From positions 1 through 6,455 of the forward strand of contig CANQDB010000076.1 of the NCBI GenBank assembly GCA_947591175.1: 6,455 nucleotides of DNA, read 5' to 3'. The position numbers and the translations under genes were made by a program. Below the pieces are notes generated by a model. That model did no database searches. It was given only the letters and a program-made list of their open reading frames with translations, and was not told where the DNA came from. This DNA is from an uncultured Bacilli bacterium. GTDB lineage: Bacteria > Bacillota_I > Bacilli_A > RF39 > UBA660. Positions 6,108-6,455 of this stretch are shown piece by piece. Numbering within the stretch: position 1 is the stretch's first letter; every line of letters starts with the position of its first letter.

Positions 6108-6114
6108 GAGGTGA
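6107..6114 (+). promoter_or_regulatory. Ribosome binding site of the PD-(D/E)XK gene
   Basis: AGAGGTGA ends nine nt before the ATG at 6124 and twelve before the ATG at 6127. The first ATG is therefore the better start. Confidence 0.7.
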
Positions 6115-6123
6115 AGAATTTAT

Positions 6124-6455
6124 ATGATGTTAGATGAAATAACAAAAAAAGTAGTAGATGCTAAAATGGACGAAGTAAGGAAAGGTAAAGCGGTAGTAGC
6201 AGGTATCTATGATGTGTGCTTTAAATCTATCATGGATGGTTGTAGAGAGTATCTCGCTTCTTTAATAGCGAATATTTTAGAGATGCCTTATGATTATGTT
6301 TTAGAAAACTTGGAAGTGTCCTCGACTGAACATGATGCTATGAGGACAAGTGATAGACCAAGACGAAGTGATTTTCTGGTTGCTATTAAGAATAAACATA
6401 TCATAATCGAAGCCTATAAAGGACATTATTCGAAAGCGATTGCTAAAAAGAATTT
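6124..6455 (+). CDS. PD-(D/E)XK nuclease / Rpn-type putative transposase (partial, runs off the right edge)
   Basis: The frame is open from the ATG at 6124 to the window edge (110 complete codons plus two bases). The protein begins MMLDEITKKVVDAKMDEVRK. YDVCFKSIM...CREYLASLIANILEM (about residues 29-55) resembles the 'D..FK..f...en...L..Li..il' N-terminal helix of Rpn/PD-(D/E)XK transposase-like proteins. RRSDFLVAIKNKHIIIEAYK (about 81-100) has the arrangement expected of the catalytic core: an Asp before a strand, then a hydrophobic strand ending in Glu with a nearby Lys. The spacing E-A-Y-K differs from the canonical E-x-K, so activity is uncertain. Members of this family are accessory, often multicopy genes linked to recombination or to mobile DNA. 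The assignment rests on motif pattern only, and the missing C-terminal part limits certainty. Confidence 0.55.
   Translation, partial: MMLDEITKKVVDAKMDEVRKGKAVVAGIYDVCFKSIMDGCREYLASLIANILEMPYDYVLENLEVSSTEHDAMRTSDRPRRSDFLVAIKNKHIIIEAYKGHYSKAIAKKN

Overview
The window is AT-rich, uses the standard genetic code, and carries Shine-Dalgarno sites of the AGGTGA/AGGAGGTGA type. Its gene set points to a low-GC Gram-positive bacterium: a ClpP protease, a TGS-domain nucleoside kinase, and a secreted multidomain surface protein with a TasA/camelysin-like N-terminus. From memory of this protein style I would guess an uncultured gut Bacilli lineage (RF39/Mollicutes-like or Erysipelotrichia-like), but that placement is inference.

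Layout. Positions 1-72 hold a promoter and ribosome binding site whose -35/-10 spacer contains a run of nine G. Positions 73-3596 hold one very large surface-protein gene that is broken by a single frameshift near 2793-2796. The 5' part (907 aa) has a signal anchor, a camelysin-like region, two Ig-like DUF5011-type repeats and two tandem LamG/concanavalin-type domains. The 3' part (241 aa from its first ATG) is the end of an FGE-sulfatase/C-type-lectin-like domain that begins before the frameshift. A hairpin at 3599-3636 ends this gene and the convergent clpP (3639-4217, minus strand). A 147-bp divergent promoter region (4218-4364) separates clpP from a TGS-domain nucleoside kinase of the uridine-kinase type (4365-6020, plus strand), which ends at a short U-tailed hairpin. 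A partial gene from 6124 to the right edge looks like a PD-(D/E)XK nuclease / Rpn-type putative transposase.

How they fit. clpP and the kinase are housekeeping genes that share a divergent promoter region. The surface protein is an accessory, probably adhesive, factor. The most interesting signal is the G9 tract between its -35 and -10 boxes. A G homopolymer there is rare in such AT-rich DNA and has the architecture of a slipped-strand phase-variable promoter, and the same gene carries a frameshift. Together they suggest a contingency-type surface antigen, although sequencing error in homopolymers must be excluded. No RNA gene, CRISPR array or complete mobile element is visible, and no stretch over 300 bases lacks a gene.
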